Source: Mucor racemosus
Lineage: Eukaryota > Mucoromycota > Mucoromycetes > Mucorales > Mucoraceae
Reading direction: 5' to 3'
NCBI GenBank assembly: GCA_027405735.1
Contig: JAPEHQ010000021.1
Coordinates: 62,001 to 126,000, forward strand
Length of the DNA stretch: 64,000 nucleotides
Part shown: piece by piece, positions 36,664 to 49,031 of the stretch
Layout: each line of letters starts with the position of its first letter
How positions within the stretch are numbered: position 1 is the first letter of the stretch
The notes under the pieces: model-generated
What the model was told of the DNA's origin: nothing
Databases searched by the model: none
What the model saw: only the letters and a program-made list of their open reading frames with translations
Position numbers and translations under genes: made by a program

Positions 36664-36900
36664 TTAGATTGACGTTATCATAAGGTGGGCTGATGAGACG
36701 TTTGATACTACTGTTGATGGAACCAATCAATTTAATTTATAGAATTTGAATGAGAATACTACCGGAAAACCATTTGAAAGTACTCAAGTTGGTTCTGGTA
36801 AAGTATTGGATAAATTGGCTTGGGACAAAGAAGATAAAAAGGCGGCAATAGGTTCCAGTGATGGCCATGTTTATGTTTATGTTTATAATATTGGAGAGGT
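36664..36900 (+). pseudogene. Dynein intermediate chain-like fragment (K copy 4)
   Basis: Reads DVIIRWADETFDTTVDG, TNQFNL, a TAG in place of the Trp codon, NLNENT, then STQVGSGKVLDKLAWDK and AAIGSSDGHVYVY. The order and the stop in DLWNLN mark it as a decayed WD-repeat fragment of dynein intermediate chain type. An extra VY dipeptide shows a local 6-bp duplication. Confidence 0.75.
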
Positions 36901-37379
36901 AAGGGTAAAAAAAAACTTAATGTAAATCACCTCTAGCGCAATAACTATAATGTAAGACTATATTATCATTAAATAAACTACCATACAATATTAACATGTA
37001 TAAATATTTACAGAAATAAGCTTCATACAAGTGGGTACAACATCGTAAATTCTTCAAAAAGTTCTCAAGTATTATAAAATCTCTTATTTTTAAGACTTAC
37101 AAGGCTTATAAGCGGAATATTAATTTAGAAAATTATTTTTATCCAGATCATCAATTTTGACATTTTTTAAATTTTTTTTCTGATTTTGCGAATCTAGAGT
37201 TAATTATACTACCAATTATCAAAACAAAAAATATACACATATACCAAATTTAGCGCTCTATTTGCTCAATAAAAAACAATAAACATTTTTATTGCAAAAT
37301 ATTACATGAAAATCCTTTAATCAAAAAGCCGTTTTTTGACCAAAAATGCTAAATTTCATTACTTAACATTTAATATTAA

Positions 37380-37610
37380 GACGGATATCTTATCTTATAT
37401 GAAGTTAGTATGTATCTTAAGAGAAAGCATAAATATAATGTTGCTTTTTCATGCAAAATGGAAAAGTTGCCTTCTTGATAATGTTTATTATATTTAATAA
37501 TCATTTTAATTCATAAAGAAAGTTATAAAAATATGAAATCTGAAGATATACAAAAAAAAATAGGATATATATAGAAAATTAAAAAGATGTGAAAATTATA
37601 GATATCCGTC
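37380..37610 (-). mobile_element. 231-bp MITE, copy 2
   Basis: Reverse complement of 11011-11241, identical by eye. It is flanked by TAA on both sides; the empty site TATTAAGCTTTTATAAAA is intact in K copies 2 and 5. This confirms a 3-bp target duplication. Confidence 0.92.
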
Positions 37611-39128
37611 TAAGCTTTTATAAAATGTGTATTACTTGTGGCTACAATTTTCTCTCACAATGTAGTATATTTAAACGTTGATTTTGGTATCAAAATTTGA
37701 TTTTTCTATTTTTTGATCAAAATCATGAGGGTTGGTAAGGATAAAATGAGCCCCGAAAATGTCCGCTACAAAAACTGAATTTTCAGACCGTACGTGGTTA
37801 AATATAAGAAATGTAAAAATAAAAACGCATTTCATTTAAATCTTAGATATTTACCATAGTATAAAAGACTTAGCCATTCGATCGTGTTATGCTCAATTAT
37901 GGCGTCGCTCTAAGAGTTCGCTTTTGCAATTTTTTAATGAATCTATGATATGACAGACAGTTTTTCTAGTAGAAAAATGTATGTTTCCACAGTATGATAG
38001 CAAATATTGCCTATTTTGCTTAGTTTATGGGTTGATGCGCTGTTAAGCTGCTTTTACATTGGCTGAAATGTACAATTTAGCAGGGTTTTAATTGCGCTAA
38101 ATAATGTAAAGCCTTGAAAATCCTTTTCTACGTGTGTTGTTTCTCTCTTTTTGTTTTCATATTCCAAGGATATTATTCACCGTTTGATAAGGCATATCAG
38201 ACTATTATCAAGCTGGTATTCTTTTCTTTTATCTAAATACGCATGCTAACAGAAGGAGCTAATGTTTTTGATATAGTAGGTAGCAGTCGTTATATTAGAG
38301 GCTGATATTTTTATTTATAATTAACTGCATTCTAAGATTAAATAGCATTATTTACTACTGTATTGTTGGACGTATTTCTCGATTACCAGATCAAATCAAA
38401 GACAACGATATTTATATTTACGCAATAAAAAGCTATAACTGGCTACAAACCCACGAAATGTTCCAGAAAAGTGATAAAATGTCAAATGATATAGAAACAA
38501 AAAAAAAAGGATAATCAAATGTTTTGTCTAATAACCATAGTTTTGATCGTAGCTACTGTATACTTGAAAACAAATCTTTTTACAGCTGACAATCATAAAC
38601 TAAAATAGTAAATTTAAAGAAGGTTAATTTGTTTAAACTTTATGTGTGGTAAAGTAACATCTACTGTATAATATTAGATTTGGCTTGCATATAAATTTAA
38701 GCAGTAAGTGTTATTTAAGTTTATGCTCGAGCAAAAACCATTATTGCTATAAACATTATAGCTATAATAAACATATTTACAAATGATGATGATAATCATC
38801 GTAAATATATTGGTTCTTGCATGTATTGCTCTACATAAAAAACGTATTGATTTATATTATTGTATTGTCTATAATTTATATTAATAAAAACAAATGTAAT
38901 TTAAAAACCCATTCCAGTAAAAAAAATGCAATGGAATTTTGGGAACGGCACGATGCTCATGTACAAACCAATTTGTGCGTAGTATACGATCAGATCATTA
39001 TGCTCATAATCAGATTTTATTATTATGCACAAATAGGAATAATAAATGCTTATGGGCAATTATACTATTATGCACACATGGGATTAATGTTATGCACACG
39101 ACGGGCAGAATCCATAATTCTGCACATA

Positions 39129-40763
39129 CAGTGAGTCGCAAAACCCTTTCAATAATTTGGAAATTTGAATGAAAATAACCATAACTTTCTCAGTTTCAAT
39201 CGGAGATACACTAAATTTCTATTTTAAATAATTCAAACGTTTTTAAATTATTTTCAAAAAGTCCGATCTAATTAATTAAAGCTCCGAAAAAACTATGCAA
39301 GTTTAAAAAAAGGTACATCATTGAAAGGGTTTTGCACGCATTATCAAAAAAAAATTGAAGCTTATTTAAATGCAGTCAATAATCAATACCATAACCTTTT
39401 GCTTTAATACAAGCTTTTACACGATGAGGCATACTCGAAATAACTTTTTGATATTGCCCAACTGTTATGTTGTCATACCAAATCTCTTGAGTTCTGTCCC
39501 AAATATCATTCATCCCTTTTGGGGATGTATCGTATTCGTTTAGGCGGATTTTCAATAACCTCCACATATTTTCAATGGGATTAAGGTCTGGAAATTGCGC
39601 TGGCCATGACATTACTTCATATTTTTTTGTTTTGAAGTCTTCTTTCATTAAATTAGAGGCGTGCTTAGAATCGTTGTCTTGTTGAAGGATAACCTAATTA
39701 CGACGCAACTTCAATTTTTGACACATATCGTCAATGGATTTCTCCACATCATCATCAATAATAGTTCTGTATGGGTTGGAGTTCATATTACCTTCGACCT
39801 TGGACAACCAAACGACACCAGACCAAGAAATAGAGCTCCAAATCATGATACGACCATCTCCATTTTTCTTGTTTTTTGGTATGCTTAGGTTTTATCTCCT
39901 CGCTGTCTCTTTTCCAGCACCAAATTCGATCATCCGAGTTAAAACAATTAATTCTAGCCTCATCAGTAGATATAACACGGTTTCAGTCATCCAAAGTCCA
40001 ATCAATTCTGTTTTTACATCAGCGGAGGCGATCCTTTGCATTTTCATCACTAATTTCTGGCTTTTTTATCTTAGGTAATGCGCCTAAACCACTATCCCGA
40101 AGAGCCCTAGTACAGTATTCGCACTGCCATTAACGTGTACATTACGATGAAGCTCTTTTTTGGCTTGTAACGCATTATCCAAGCCACCTTTGGTGATTTT
40201 ATGGACACAATATCTCATATCCGCAGTAGTCAGCTTAGATGGTCGGTCTCCTTTAAGTTTTCTCGGTCAGGACAGGCCTTTTTTTTAATACGACATACTG
40301 TGGCTTGACTAACAGCTACATGACGAGCAATTTTCGATACGTTATGGCCTGAATTTAACAGAGAGATAACGTCATTACGTTTGGCATCCGATACAATTTT
40401 CATCTTGATGATTTTGCTTGAAACTGCTAGTGAAAAAGGCAGGGTAAAAGTTGAAAAACATCTCATATATTTTCCGCATATTTCTCTGTTTTATAAGATA
40501 TCCAGCGTTAATGTACAAGTTAGGGGTTACAAAATTGTAATTTTAAGCCTGTGCGTGCAAAACCCTTTCAATGATGTACCTTTTTTTAAACTTGCATAGT
40601 TTTTGCGGAGCTTTAATTAATTAGATCGGACTTTTTGAAAATAATTTAAAAACGTTTGAATTATTTAAAATAGAAATTTAGTGTATCTCCGATTGAAACT
40701 GAGAAAGTTATGGTTATTTTCATTCAAATTTCCAAATCATTGAAAGGGTTTTGCGACTCACTG
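39129..40763 (-). mobile_element. Tc1/mariner-type transposon with 212-bp inverted arms
   Basis: A 1635-bp element inserted in K copy 4 at a TA (39127-39128 and 40764-40765). Ends are CAGTGAGTCGCAAAACC and its reverse complement. The terminal inverted repeats are 212 bp each (39129-39340, 40552-40763) and nearly identical. Within each arm the motif GCAAAACCCTTTCAAT occurs at the outer end and inverted at the inner end. A degraded transposase is encoded on the minus strand between the arms. Confidence 0.93.
39376..40403 (-). pseudogene. Tc1/mariner transposase (DDE), inactivated
   Basis: The N-terminus carries a helix-turn-helix (SLLNSGHNVSKIARHVAVSQ, just after the ATG at 40403). The middle holds KNGDGRIMIWSSISWSGVVW, the region before the second catalytic Asp. 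The C-terminus has WPAQFPDLNPIENMWRLLK, the classic Tc1 signature with the final acidic residue. At least two frameshifts (about 40245 and 40100) and an in-frame TAG (about 39697) break it, so it cannot make an active enzyme. Confidence 0.85.
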
Positions 40764-41029
40764 TACTAGAGGGTTAGCGTTGTGCTCGTGTGCAGTTTCT
40801 TTTGTTGTGCCCATGTGCATATTGTTGTCTTTTGAGCCATATTCAGGGGGGCACCTGGGCACAACAGTTCAGGCTATAGTGTGCAGCCCACCTGGGCACA
40901 ACGAAATCATCTTGTGCAGCACATGTCGGCTGCAGTAATATTTGCTTACAGTTACTTGAATCTATATTTGAAATCTAAACGTTTCTGAAAAATAAATTCA
41001 AAACATATTGCACTATACATGACAGCATT

Positions 41030-42110
41030 GGTCATGTATAAGCACAGTGTTTAATTATTAATTTTGGTAGTCCCCATTTCCGTATATGCTGATTTTCACT
41101 GATTTAGGGTGCTATTTCTAATTTCAAGTTGTCTATATAGCAACAAACCCCATTTGGAAAAACGGTGCTCTTAATTCTTCGTACGATTTTTTAGCAAATC
41201 TGATTTATCAAAATATATTTAAGTTAAATAAAGTTAGAAATTTAATCAAGTAAAGAGATATCGTTTATTGGAATGAAATTAATAGGGTTTATATACTATT
41301 TGATTTGGGGAATTAATGATGTGATAAGGTAGTTTAGATGTTATTTAATAGTAATGTGTCATGTTGGTATATCATGTTGGAATATCGCACTGGCGTATTA
41401 TGCTTTTGTAACATGCTTCTATACCATGCTTTTAGGAGCATTGTATAGTTAATATTTAATTAATAAGGAACTTTCGGTTCCGGATCTGTTATTGTTTTAC
41501 TTTTTTGGATTTGACATGATTCGGTTTAAGAATGATACATCAAAATCTATAGAACACTAAAGTTATGTAGATCGGAATAATGTTATAGTCGTAGTATATT
41601 TTGAAACTTGCAGCCCATTTGGATCAATAAATATTGATTATTACAAGCATTTTTCCAGTTGCTTCAAGTCTTTTAAGCAGAGAAATATAGTTTTCGTATC
41701 GAAAATGGTGGCACACTTCTTCAAAAACAACAGTTAGCTAATAAAAGCAAGATATGATATTTGTATATTTACTATGCATTAAATGCAATTTTAAAATTTA
41801 AATTTGAATCAATGTTTGATTTTATAAAGATGCGCAGAATATCTGAAATAGTCCATATATACAAAATAGTTTAAAGTACGAGTTTTGATTTCTCCATTTC
41901 CACAGCAACTCAAGGAGGCTGAAACTTTTGCAGTTATGTGGATTAACACTATACATACTTTCCATTGCAATGAGAGCTTATTTGGTTCCATATTTGGTGA
42001 GAACTGACTTTAGTGGTGGGTGTAAACAGCAGGTAACCAACTCTTTGTTCAAACCGAATGCACAATAATTTATGCTAGTTTATATTGCATACATTTGAAA
42101 TATCTACTAA
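41030..42110 (+). repeat. Dispersed repeat F, copy 3, interrupted
   Basis: Longest copy of F. Compared with copy 2 it has about 370 extra bp at about 41210-41585, which carry a minus-strand TATATAAACCC box and may be a solo LTR; the exact ends were not resolved. 42111-42639 holds no gene that I recognise (a 72-codon frame at 42217-42435 is unassigned). Confidence 0.5.
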
Positions 42111-42639
42111 CCATGCATATACTCATGTAGACTGGAAGCTTACCTGGATTATTATTTATAAAGATCACATTTTTGATTGTTTTTATTAAAATAGCGTAAT
42201 AAAGTATTGATGTACTTTGGCATTACTTTTCTCGAGATGCAGTAGGTTGTGGGCGTTGCCCTTTGAGATCATTGTACCCAAGGTTTGTACCTTCCTTTAT
42301 GTAAAGTTGGAAATTGATAGGATTAAAATTTATCGAGATGAGGGTTTTGTTGTCGGTTTTTACGGCTGTAGAAAAGGAGGTTTCTTCAGATGGTTTTTAG
42401 ATAGCTTTCGCTTAATATTGAGTCGAATCACGTAAAACCTTTGAAGGAAATGTACATCTTCATTCACCTTTCACGTTATAAGCCATTGATATCTCTCGGA
42501 AAATAGAAATATTAATTCCAGAATATAAGTGCATTGGCCAAATGTTGACCATAATTGACCAAGATTCACCTAAAATATATTGTAAAAAATTGAGCGCCTA
42601 CATTAAGGTGTTAATTTTTTGTATTCACAAGGTAGGTCC

Positions 42640-43690
42640 AACTCTAAGCTACTTTGCATTTTTTGTTTCAGCAAAAAATATTGATTTTTCGTAGAGATAA
42701 TCAAAGTAATAGTTTACATTAGAGCTTAACCCTATGCTAACTGAGTTCCAAAATTGATTTGTTGTAAAATCGACCAGAAAATGATCAAAAAAACAAAATT
42801 GCTTAGTGGCTCAGGAACTGCAAAGTAAGTTGAAATAGCTTATTAAATGGTTTTTGTACAGTTTTACATTTTGCATCCATTAATATAAAATTTAAAAAAA
42901 AATTCACGTAAAATTTTGCGCAAAATGAAGTTGAAGTTTTGGAGGTTTTTTAAAGATACACGTCACTTTTTATAAGCATATTTAAAATATAATAAACTGA
43001 AATAATGTACAAAAAAATCATCTATCGATCGAGCTATTGAAAAATCTTCTAGCTGCATTATTCGTAGAGAAAACAACATTTTTGTCCAAATTTTTTTCAG
43101 TTTCAGAATTTGGGATGAGGGTATACAAGGGGAAAATGGACGCCAGAAATGGAGGTACCTTTTTGTACACATTTTTGAGGATATTTCCACGAAAAATCAA
43201 TATTTTGAAAAACCCTAGACTGTGTCTGAGAGAGCTCAACGAGCTGGATGACATGAATGCAAAACAAATGTTGCTCAATTTAACCAGTATTTTGAAACCT
43301 ACTATAGAAATGCCCAAAAAAATGAAAAAAAAATAAAAGTGCTCAGAATGTTTTTATATTAAAACATGTTATAAAGCACTTTAAAACAAGTAAGTTTTAT
43401 TATTAAAAAGTGGTAGTATAGCTTAATTTTTTCTGGAGATATGAAGCCTCAAAGTTTTCAATCCATTAGCAGTAAAATACGCGTAAAAAATCTGAAACCT
43501 TAACGTTGAAAAATTAATACCAACTGCAAAAAGTAGGATATTTTGGGATACTCGTTTTTGGATTAAAGCTGAACATCTCAGGTACATTGGCATATAACGT
43601 TTTCTTGGTGTTATTTAGTGAAAAAAAAAAGCAGAGTAGGGATGAAAAGTGGGATCTACGTTTTTCGGAGAAAGCAGTAAATTCGCTTTC
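42640..43690 (-). repeat. Dispersed repeat R, copy 3 (inverted)
   Basis: Inverted relative to copy 1. Contains a 99-codon plus-strand frame (43037-43336, EFGMRVYKGKMDARNGGTFL...) whose counterparts exist in the other copies but with changes, shifts or stops. Confidence 0.7.
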
Positions 43691-44774
43691 TATATGGAAG
43701 AAATTATTTGAGAAAGCAGCTAGTATAACATACCATAAGCTTTCTTCAATTATTAAACAAAGTGTATTTCAAGTAGAGAATTTGTATTAAAATCGATTCG
43801 TAAAATAGAGTATTCATATTGGCTGAAACCGCTCCCGTTATGAGAAGTAGGTCCTTCTTATAGGTATTCGAATCTAAATTTTTTGATAGTCCGTTGAAAG
43901 CCCTGGTTTTTGGGCAGATCGATAGACAATCTAAAGGTTTTCTGGAACGTTTGAGGTGCAATCCCAGTTAACTATGCGATCTGTGACATTTCTAATATCT
44001 GGATTGATTTTTATTAGATTTCAAAAAATCAACTAACATCCAGCTATCTACACAAAATATTAGCGGAACGAAGCATGATAGGTAGTGTTTTGGATAAAAG
44101 TTAAGCGAGGCATTTATGCTAAAAATAATGCCAGATCATGGCCAATCTACGATGTAGGACAAGGAAGAAAGCATCTAAAGCTTGATGAAATACTATCATA
44201 ACTAATGTGAAGGATTAATGGTATTTGATGAGGTACTATAATTAAATGATACATCCATCTACCCTCGAGAAAAGTTTCAAATCCATTTTTATAATTTTCA
44301 ATTAAACCTGGTCTCACATGCTGTAAACCAATGCTTGGCATATGAAAGTTTTCTTGATGAATGAGAATTGTATAATAAAGTGATAGCTACTGCCACCGAG
44401 TATTTTGTGTTACATAGATGATTGGACTGATATGTGGACAACACAAAAACAAATGCAGTTCACCTAAAACTGAAATGATATAAATATAAACAGTAAACAA
44501 TTGACTCATAATTTTGATACGACTTTTTAGGCTAAAAAAAGATACCCATTTAACATAATACGTAAAATACTAGAAATGGACAAAATCCATCAAACACTCA
44601 CAAATAATCGTTTTTTCACCAGATAAGGTATAGACATTGGTGTTACACTGCCCACATGTATACTGAGGTTTAAATGAAAAATATTTTCGTTTAAATATCG
44701 AAAGAACCTGGAGAAGCATCATTTTTTTTTTCTTTATTCCAGTCTTTCTAAATTAAGGATAACAGAAAAAAAAA
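43691..44774. other. Intergenic upstream of the P450 gene
   Basis: No gene identified. A minus-strand frame at 44147-44341 (IGLQHVRPGLIENYKNGFET...) looks protein-like, but I do not recognise it and its ends are not supported by splice signals. A poly-T tract at 44724-44733 lies close to the P450 start. Confidence 0.3.
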
Positions 44775-46674
44775 ATGTCTATGGATAACCGTACCTTACA
44801 AACTGTTGGAATTGCAGGTGCTGCAGCTTCTGCGATGCTCGCTGCCTTGACAATTAAATACAATGATCGGCCTTTATTTTATGAACACCCCGAGGGCATT
44901 GTTCATAGGGGTGGTTATCCAATTTTGGGTAATCTCACTCATTTGCTGGGCAACATTCACAGAATTCATGACTTTCAAACTGAAAGATTTGAGGAAATGG
45001 GAGCTCTTACAATGTAAGCATATGTCATTTAGTTGTTGGATGAAATATTAAACAAATGTTTTTCATGCAGGACCATGCCTGCTGCCGGAAACCCAACTAC
45101 TGTTATGACTATTGATCCCCAAAATGTAGATTACTTTTTGAAAGGTACTTGAATAATGAACTAATTGATCTAAATGCTTATATTTTGGTTTCAGGTAATT
45201 TTAAAAACTATTTAAAGGGTCCTAAATTCAATAGTTCGCTCTCTGAGCTTTTGGGTAATGGCATCTTTAACGCAAATGGTGAAAAATGGAAATATCAACG
45301 TAAAGCAGCTAGTCATATCTTCAATGTCAAAAATTTTAGAGATGAGTTCACAGAGTATGTGGTTTACATGTTGTGAAGAATTTATATATTGTATTAATAT
45401 TTAATCTAGTGTGTTTGTTAAAGAAATGCTCATCATGTGCGATCAAATTTTGACTAAATCAGCAAATGAAGGTTCTGTCGTTGATTTCCATGAACTCATG
45501 TTTAAATTCACGTTGGATTCATTTGTCTAGTAAATATTTACATGTTAATTTATATAATTTCGATACGAAACTAACAAAAAAAAAAAAAAAATAGCCTTGG
45601 TTTTGGTGTTCAATTAGATTCCCTTTCCAAAGAAGAAAAGGTTCCTTTTGCAGTTTCATTCGATCATTTACAAAGACTTGGTGCACTTCGTTTTGTAGAT
45701 CCATTCATGCCTTTGAAAGAGTCTGTCGGCAAGTTTTTCACTCCATGGAAGATGACTACTGCAGATCATGTCAATACTGTAGATAAATTTGCTGCAGATG
45801 TTATTACTCAAAGACGCAAAGAAATTGCCGAAGGAATCAAAGGACACACAGATTTACTCTCACGTTTTATGAACACTCTCAACGAAAATGGAGAAAAATT
45901 AAATGATGTTGAACTTCGTGATACAGTATTGAATTTCATTATTGCTGGCAGAGATACAACAGCTCAAGCATTATCCTGGTTATTCTACAATCTATCATTA
46001 CAACCTCGTATTGAGCAAAAAATTCTCGAAGAAATTCAAGATAAAATATCAGATGATGTTGAAAAAGATTCTCCTGCGCTTTATGAGATTATTAATAATA
46101 TGCCATATCTTCATGCTGTGTAATTATTCCGCACCTATACAAGTTTTTGATTGACACTAATATCGTTTTTTTTTTTTTTTTTTTTTTTCATGTAGATTTT
46201 ACGAAACTCTTCGTTTGTATCCTTCAGTACCTAACAATCAAAAGTATGCTCTTGAAGATGACATCTGGCCTGATGGAACTGTCATTAAAGCTGGTTATTA
46301 CGTTGGTTGGAGTCCTTATGCTCAAGGTAGATGTAGACAGATTTGGGGACCTAACGCAAAGGAATTTTATCCTGAAAGATGGATTGATGAAGAAGGAAAT
46401 CTTCGTCGTGAAACTGCTGGAAAATGGCCAGCATTCCATGCAGGACCTCGTATTTGTTTAGGTAATATAAACATAATCCAATGAAAATGATCTATAACTA
46501 ATATAATTGATTGTAGGACAAAATTTAGCTACTCTTGAAGCATTGGTTTGTGTTGCCATGTTATTAAAACGTTATACGTTCAAATTAGTTCCTGGTCAAA
46601 CCGTTACATATGACTTTTCTTTGACCTTACCTATGAAGGAAGGCATGAAAGTCTTTGTTGAAAAACGTCAATAA
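44775..46674 (+). CDS. Cytochrome P450 monooxygenase (CYP52/CYP86/CYP704-like)
   Basis: Seven exons (44775-45013, 45071-45144, 45195-45354, 45410-45529, 45595-46119, 46196-46461, 46517-46674) join to 513 aa. An N-terminal membrane anchor is at about 10-29. The I-helix oxygen-activation motif is AGRDTTA, the K-helix has ETLR, and the haem loop is FHAGPRICLG with Cys460 as axial ligand. The PERW motif is present (ERW in FYPERWIDEEG). The I-helix and haem-loop style resemble clan-86 fatty-acid and alkane omega-hydroxylases; substrate is inferred. It would act on the ER with a P450 reductase. It ends 178 bp from the convergent Asterix-like gene. The intron before exon 6 has a T23-like tract and the one before exon 5 an A15 tract. 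Confidence 0.94.
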
Positions 46675-46852
46675 TTTATATTTATTCATCTATTTATCCA
46701 ATCTACTATTAAATGTATTATAATATCTTAAATCAGTCCCAAGACATATTTTCATGTCCTCTTTAGTGCTGTATATTGTTATTCGATGTTTATTATTACA
46801 AAAGATGTGAGAGATTAAGTGTATTATATGATTTTTGAGATAATTTTCTTCT

Positions 46853-47398
46853 TTAGAGTCCAACAACATTAACTTCTCCATTAGCAACAGCTTCCATAGA
46901 TTTCTTATGAACGAGATAAAAATTGAGATAGTAAGTAAACAAGGCCACGGCAGCAAGTCTAATAAATACATGCATTAATATCCATTAAATCAAGTCTAAA
47001 TTTCGTCGCTACTTACAAAGCACCACTATTTCCCATTGAATCCTTAGATTTTAATGTTTTTCTGGTGTTTAAAGTGGCAACAATACCGAAATAAGCAGCA
47101 ATCCAAGGAACGATTTTATAGCGATTCTATATAAACAACATGTTAATATTAAAATACAACAAGACAGCTCATTATATTTACTCTTGTCATGATACCACCC
47201 ATTGCTAATAAATTGAAAACACGAACATGAATAAATTATATAAAGGATAGAATTATGCTCTTGTAAAAAAAAAAAAAACTTACAGATTAACGTAGCCAAC
47301 ATATGAGACCAATCTTCTTCTTCTTCGCCTCTACGAGGAAGATGAAAAGGCACAATAGCTTCTTCTCTACGAGGATCTTGCTTGGATGAAGAAGACAT
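46853..47398 (-). CDS. Asterix-like ER membrane protein (PAT complex subunit, UPF0139)
   Basis: Four minus-strand exons (47398-47284, 47204-47182, 47126-47017, 46958-46853) join to 117 aa; exon 2 is 23 nt. The N-terminus has DPRR and an acidic stretch. The core SMGGIMTRNRYKIVPWIAAY matches the conserved segment of Asterix/WDR83OS proteins (PF03669), and two further hydrophobic segments follow (AYFGIVATLN and AAVALFTYYLNFYLV). In animals Asterix works with CCDC47 to chaperone membrane domains at the ER translocon; the same role here is inferred. It is divergent from PAF1. Confidence 0.88.
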
Positions 47399-47580
47399 TT
47401 GTTTTACAATGGAAAAAAAGAAGGTAAAACACGTTTTGATCATCTTTGGTTGGATTGAACCATTAAACATCCGTAACTTCTTGTGCTATGTTATGTGACT
47501 AGATTAAACAACATTTTTACTCGTCTTGTTCTTCCTATTCTTTCACTTGTTCTATCGCGTTTGATTTAATATTAAAGAAA
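47399..47580. promoter_or_regulatory. Shared divergent promoter (Asterix-like / PAF1)
   Basis: The two start codons are only 182 bp apart on opposite strands, with no repeat between them, so both genes probably use this interval as a bidirectional promoter. No certain factor-binding site was recognised. Confidence 0.5.
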
Positions 47581-48864
47581 ATGGCTACTAAAAAGTAAAT
47601 TTAACTGGATAGTTCATCAGATATATTATGCTAATTGATCTAAAAACAGAGCTCGTCAGGATTATATTTGTCGTGTAAGATATCGCAATGTACTTCCACC
47701 AGTACCTTACGCTCCAAAGATGATTACGATTCCTTCGCTTATTGAGCGACATGTACCATATCAATCAACAAGTTTAGTAGAACAAACACCTTATTCTTTA
47801 ACTATGGATCAAAGTGCAGCTATACCATTTGATAAAGCCTTGGTTGATTATTTAGATGCCATGGAAAGTAATCCCGAAGAAGGTATAATAAAGTTATTTT
47901 CTTTGTATATATCCAAATACTAAATAGAGAAAAAAGTTTCGAGACCTATTGAAGAAGTTGCAGAAGAAGATAAAGTCTTACTAACAGCACCTAGAGATGG
48001 ACAAGGCAGTAGCGGGATGTACACTAGAAAACCTAATGTTACTTGGTTACGTCGCTCAGAATATATTGCTCAAGAAACTCGAGGTGTATCAAACAGAAAA
48101 GAAGGTGTCGAGAGTAAATTTGCCATGTCTGGTGCAGATGCAAAGAAGCACAGTTACAACACTCCAGAAGAGCAGATTGCAGGTGTTGAAAATACATTTA
48201 AACAGCTCGATCCTAATACACTTCGACATCCTCAAACTAAATCAAAAGCCAAAAAAATCACACCTTTGTTGCCAGATATGCAATGTTGGGAGAACATTTA
48301 TACAATTGGTCAATTCAGTGCTGAACCTGCCGATGAATTAAGATTGCAAAAGAGAAAAATTGCTGAATTACAGTCAGGTTTCGATGCATCGAAACGACCT
48401 AGATTCTCTGAAACTGATGCTACCGATCGTGGTATTTTGAGACCCATGGTAAATCCTCACGATCCTGAGGACACTTATCTTGTATGGTTCTTGCCTGATA
48501 ATGATAGTACAAAGAGACTAGTGAATCAAAAGCAAAACCCAATGGATGGATTATCTGAAGATGTGCTCACTTATAATGCTGTTTGTGATTATGAATACAA
48601 AAATGATGCAGGATCAAGTAGTAAATATCTGCTTATCTCAAATCATGTTGATGACAATGGAGAAAGAGCAGTGTATTGTCCTATTAGAAGCAAGATGGTT
48701 GTTCGTAAAAAGAGAGCTCAGGTAAAAAATGAAATTATCATACGTTTTTTATTATTATTATTAGTGTTTTGGTTTACTCATCAATGTTAATTTAGAGTGC
48801 AAAATTCAGATATTTGGATGACTATGAGAAACCCAATGTTTTGACGGTTACTTATACAAAATAA
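47581..48864 (+). CDS. PAF1: RNA polymerase II-associated factor 1 (PAF1 complex subunit)
   Basis: Four exons (47581-47594, 47650-47882, 47928-48721, 48796-48864) join to 369 aa; the first exon encodes only the first few residues. The N-terminus (RQDYICRVRYRNVLPPVPYAP, shown here in part) matches the conserved start of PAF1, and FDKALVDYLDAME and SKYLLISNHVDD follow in the expected order. PAF1 scaffolds the PAF complex on elongating RNA polymerase II, which promotes H2B ubiquitylation and H3K4/K36 methylation. The protein is shorter than yeast Paf1 (about 445 aa) but has no obvious break. The neighbour ACOX gene begins 167 bp downstream. Confidence 0.9.
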
Positions 48865-49031
48865 AAAGGGTAAAAGTGTCGCCGAATATATAAAACTTGA
48901 TGTAATCAAATAAAAATGTGGGGAAAATCAAAAAGTGTATATAAATTCAGTTACTTTGCCTTATACATTGTTTACTTTTTTTTTTTTTTTTTTTTTTCTT
49001 ATTACTTTAACGTTTGTGTATTTCATATAAA

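Larger units (their letters stand above)
34682..40937 (+). mobile_element. Transposon K, copy 4 (longest)
   Basis: Left end CACTACGGCCGAACTATG at 34682; right end is the degenerate GTCGGCTGCAGTA at 40937. The flanking octamers ATATTTAT and ATATTTGC agree at 6 of 8 positions and may be an old target duplication. Without the 231-bp MITE (37380-37610) and the Tc1/mariner element (39129-40763) the element is about 4.4 kb. It contains the dynein-like segment at 36664-36900. I found no transposase, so it is probably non-autonomous. Confidence 0.8.

Noticed and set aside
38817..39172. Overlapping frames of 105 and 77 codons (also at 58268-58525)
   Set aside because: They arise from the subterminal motif array of transposon K (repeated TGCTCATG/TGCACA) and have no protein resemblance.
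39661..40133. Plus-strand frames of 75-114 codons inside the mariner element
   Set aside because: Antisense of the degraded transposase, which has clear Tc1 motifs on the minus strand.
45519..45704. Minus-strand 61-codon frame over the P450 exon 4/5 junction
   Set aside because: Antisense of a verified exon and intron.
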